Source: an uncultured Bacteroidales bacterium (lineage in GTDB: Bacteria > Bacteroidota > Bacteroidia > Bacteroidales > UBA932). Taken from it: DNA of 7,694 nucleotides. Below the pieces are notes generated by a model. That model saw only the letters and a list, made by a program, of their open reading frames with translations. It was not told where the DNA came from and made no database searches. Positions 6,678 through 7,694 of this stretch are shown here, one piece after another; position 1 is the first letter of the stretch; the number at the start of each line of letters is the position of its first letter. The stretch is from contig CAMKTW010000079.1 in the NCBI GenBank assembly GCA_946415795.1, forward strand, positions 1-7,694, given 5' to 3'. Both the position numbers and the translations under genes were made by a program.

Positions 6678-6681
6678 GGGT

Positions 6682-7572
6682 GTGGAGCAGATTCAGTACA
6701 TAGCAGATCTTTTCCGCGACGCAGACCCCGCCGTCAGCGCCGCCCTGGAGCGGTATTTCCTGGATAACGGGCCAGAACCGATGCAGAGTCTCAGGGAGTG
6801 TTACAAGATTGAGATGGACCCCTCCCGCAAGGCGGTGCTGGGCAGGATGCTGGGCAAATATGGAAAGAAGGCAGCCATAGGCGGGTTAAGGCGTCTGGCA
6901 GAACAGAGCAAGGATGGGGAATGCAGTATGCTCGAGGCGGGCTATCTGCTCTCTTCCCTCACCGACCCCACCATTGCGAGAGAAGATTACCTGGAGAAGA
7001 TTATGCCGCCTGCGGTGGCCGCTATGGCCGAGATTTCCGATGCCAAGACCGGCGTGGAAAACGTCCATCTGCTCAACCACATCTTTTACAACAGATATGG
7101 CTTTTCATCTTCCAACCCCTTTGATATGTCACTGGAGGGTTCGCTGCTTATGAAGGTCCTGGAGAGGCGCAAAGGGAGTCCGTTCGCCCTCTCCCTGGTA
7201 TATTTCATAGTGGCCGATATCGCCGGACTGCCTATCTATCCGCTGTGCTTTACCGGGGGCTTTGTCCCGGTATATGTAGAAAACGACAAGGTCCTGTTCA
7301 ATATCAACGTCTTCCATAAGGGGGAGATATTCATAGAGAACAACATCAGCAATCTTGTAAAGAACCAGGCATCCGCCCTTGGCGTGAACGTGGATATAGG
7401 CGAGGCAAAGGTCCGCAAGGACGCCTCTATATTGATTATGTATCTTGAGTTTTTACAGATGCTCTATTCAAATGCGGGCAGTCCGCCCGTACAAATGGAT
7501 ATCGACGATGCCATAGAGGCTCTTGGGGGGAACCGTTTCCTCACGGTTGAAGAGGATGACGATAACTGGTAG
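6682..7572 (+). CDS. SirB1-like protein with transglutaminase-like fold domain
   Basis: This 296-residue protein resembles the SirB1/transglutaminase-like core 2 family. Despite the name, members have no settled biochemical function. The N-terminal 110 residues look helical and repeat-like (DADPAVSAALERYFLDNGPE). The domain then shows the family pattern: LLNHIFYNRYGF at about 130-141, the central VLERRKGSPFALSLVYFIVADIAGLPIY segment (about 159-186), and a C-terminal helical part to about 265. It ends in an acidic tail (EEDDDNW). Two positions that many relatives conserve are altered: the His-Phe after the Leu-Pro-Ile strand is Gly193-Phe194, and the Asn-Pro-Phe turn is Asn209-Val210-Phe211. 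An enzymatic role is therefore doubtful. The GTG at 6682 is chosen because the next in-frame Met (residue 34, 6781) would cut into the recognisable N-terminal region; no ATG lies between. Confidence 0.83.
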   Translation: MEQIQYIADLFRDADPAVSAALERYFLDNGPEPMQSLRECYKIEMDPSRKAVLGRMLGKYGKKAAIGGLRRLAEQSKDGECSMLEAGYLLSSLTDPTIAREDYLEKIMPPAVAAMAEISDAKTGVENVHLLNHIFYNRYGFSSSNPFDMSLEGSLLMKVLERRKGSPFALSLVYFIVADIAGLPIYPLCFTGGFVPVYVENDKVLFNINVFHKGEIFIENNISNLVKNQASALGVNVDIGEAKVRKDASILIMYLEFLQMLYSNAGSPPVQMDIDDAIEALGGNRFLTVEEDDDNW

Positions 7573-7575
7573 GGG

Positions 7576-7694
7576 CTACTGTCTGGGTTCTTCTGTGCAA
7601 TACTTCTTGATCACCCCGTACGCCTCCGGGATCCCCAGTTCGCCCGCCTTGCTGATATCTATGCACCCTTTCTCCTTCTCCTTCAGGAAAATCT
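7576..7694 (-). CDS. C-terminal end of an unrecognised protein (5' end outside window)
   Basis: The minus strand is open from the right edge to a TAG at 7578-7576, giving 38 residues that begin IFLKEKEKGC, continue through DISKAGELGIPEAYG, and end with KKYCTEEPRQ. The region is rich in Lys and Glu near the edge and uses the same G/C-ending codons as the neighbouring genes. The stop lies three bases from the end of the SirB1-like gene, matching the tight convergent packing elsewhere in the window. I do not recognise the family from this tail. It is called a gene because it is the only open minus-strand frame in the last 120 bases with normal codon use and it completes the packing pattern. Confidence 0.6.
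   Translation of the reverse strand, partial: IFLKEKEKGCIDISKAGELGIPEAYGVIKKYCTEEPRQ

Overview
The window looks like ordinary chromosome from a member of the Bacteroidota, most likely order Bacteroidales. The gene set fits: a formate-dependent PurT, an untruncated DnaX, a DUF4293-type membrane protein, and a SirB1-like protein of the kind common in this phylum. The promoter-like elements (TAnnTTTG) are the -7 boxes typical of Bacteroidetes, and clear Shine-Dalgarno sequences are absent. Coding DNA is moderately GC-rich, while the two divergent intergenic gaps are very AT-rich. The species cannot be told from this stretch. I see no mobile element, CRISPR array, RNA gene or sign of recent transfer.

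Layout from left to right: (1) the 3' end of purT on the plus strand; (2) lptB and dnaX on the minus strand, transcribed dnaX then lptB; (3) a plus-strand pair, an M16 zinc peptidase and a class I O-methyltransferase two bases apart; (4) a minus-strand pair, a small four-helix membrane protein (DUF4293-like) followed four bases later by rmuC; (5) a plus-strand SirB1/transglutaminase-like protein; (6) the last 38 codons of an unrecognised minus-strand gene running off the right edge.

The strand alternates regularly. Three convergent junctions are extremely tight (14-base overlap, 6-base overlap, 3-base gap), leaving no room for separate intrinsic terminators. The two divergent gaps (52 and 61 bases) are the only non-coding DNA of note, and each carries back-to-back -7 boxes, one per strand. 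No gene-free stretch reaches 100 bases.

Most products are housekeeping: purine synthesis (PurT), lipopolysaccharide export (LptB), DNA polymerase III clamp loading (DnaX) and DNA maintenance (RmuC). The peptidase, methyltransferase, DUF4293-like and SirB1-like genes have clear families but unknown substrates. I found no convincing novel defence or biosynthetic system. The most interesting signals are the overlapping divergent promoters, the nearly leaderless starts of dnaX and the SirB1-like gene, a dyad over one promoter, and the degenerate putative active site of the SirB1-like protein.
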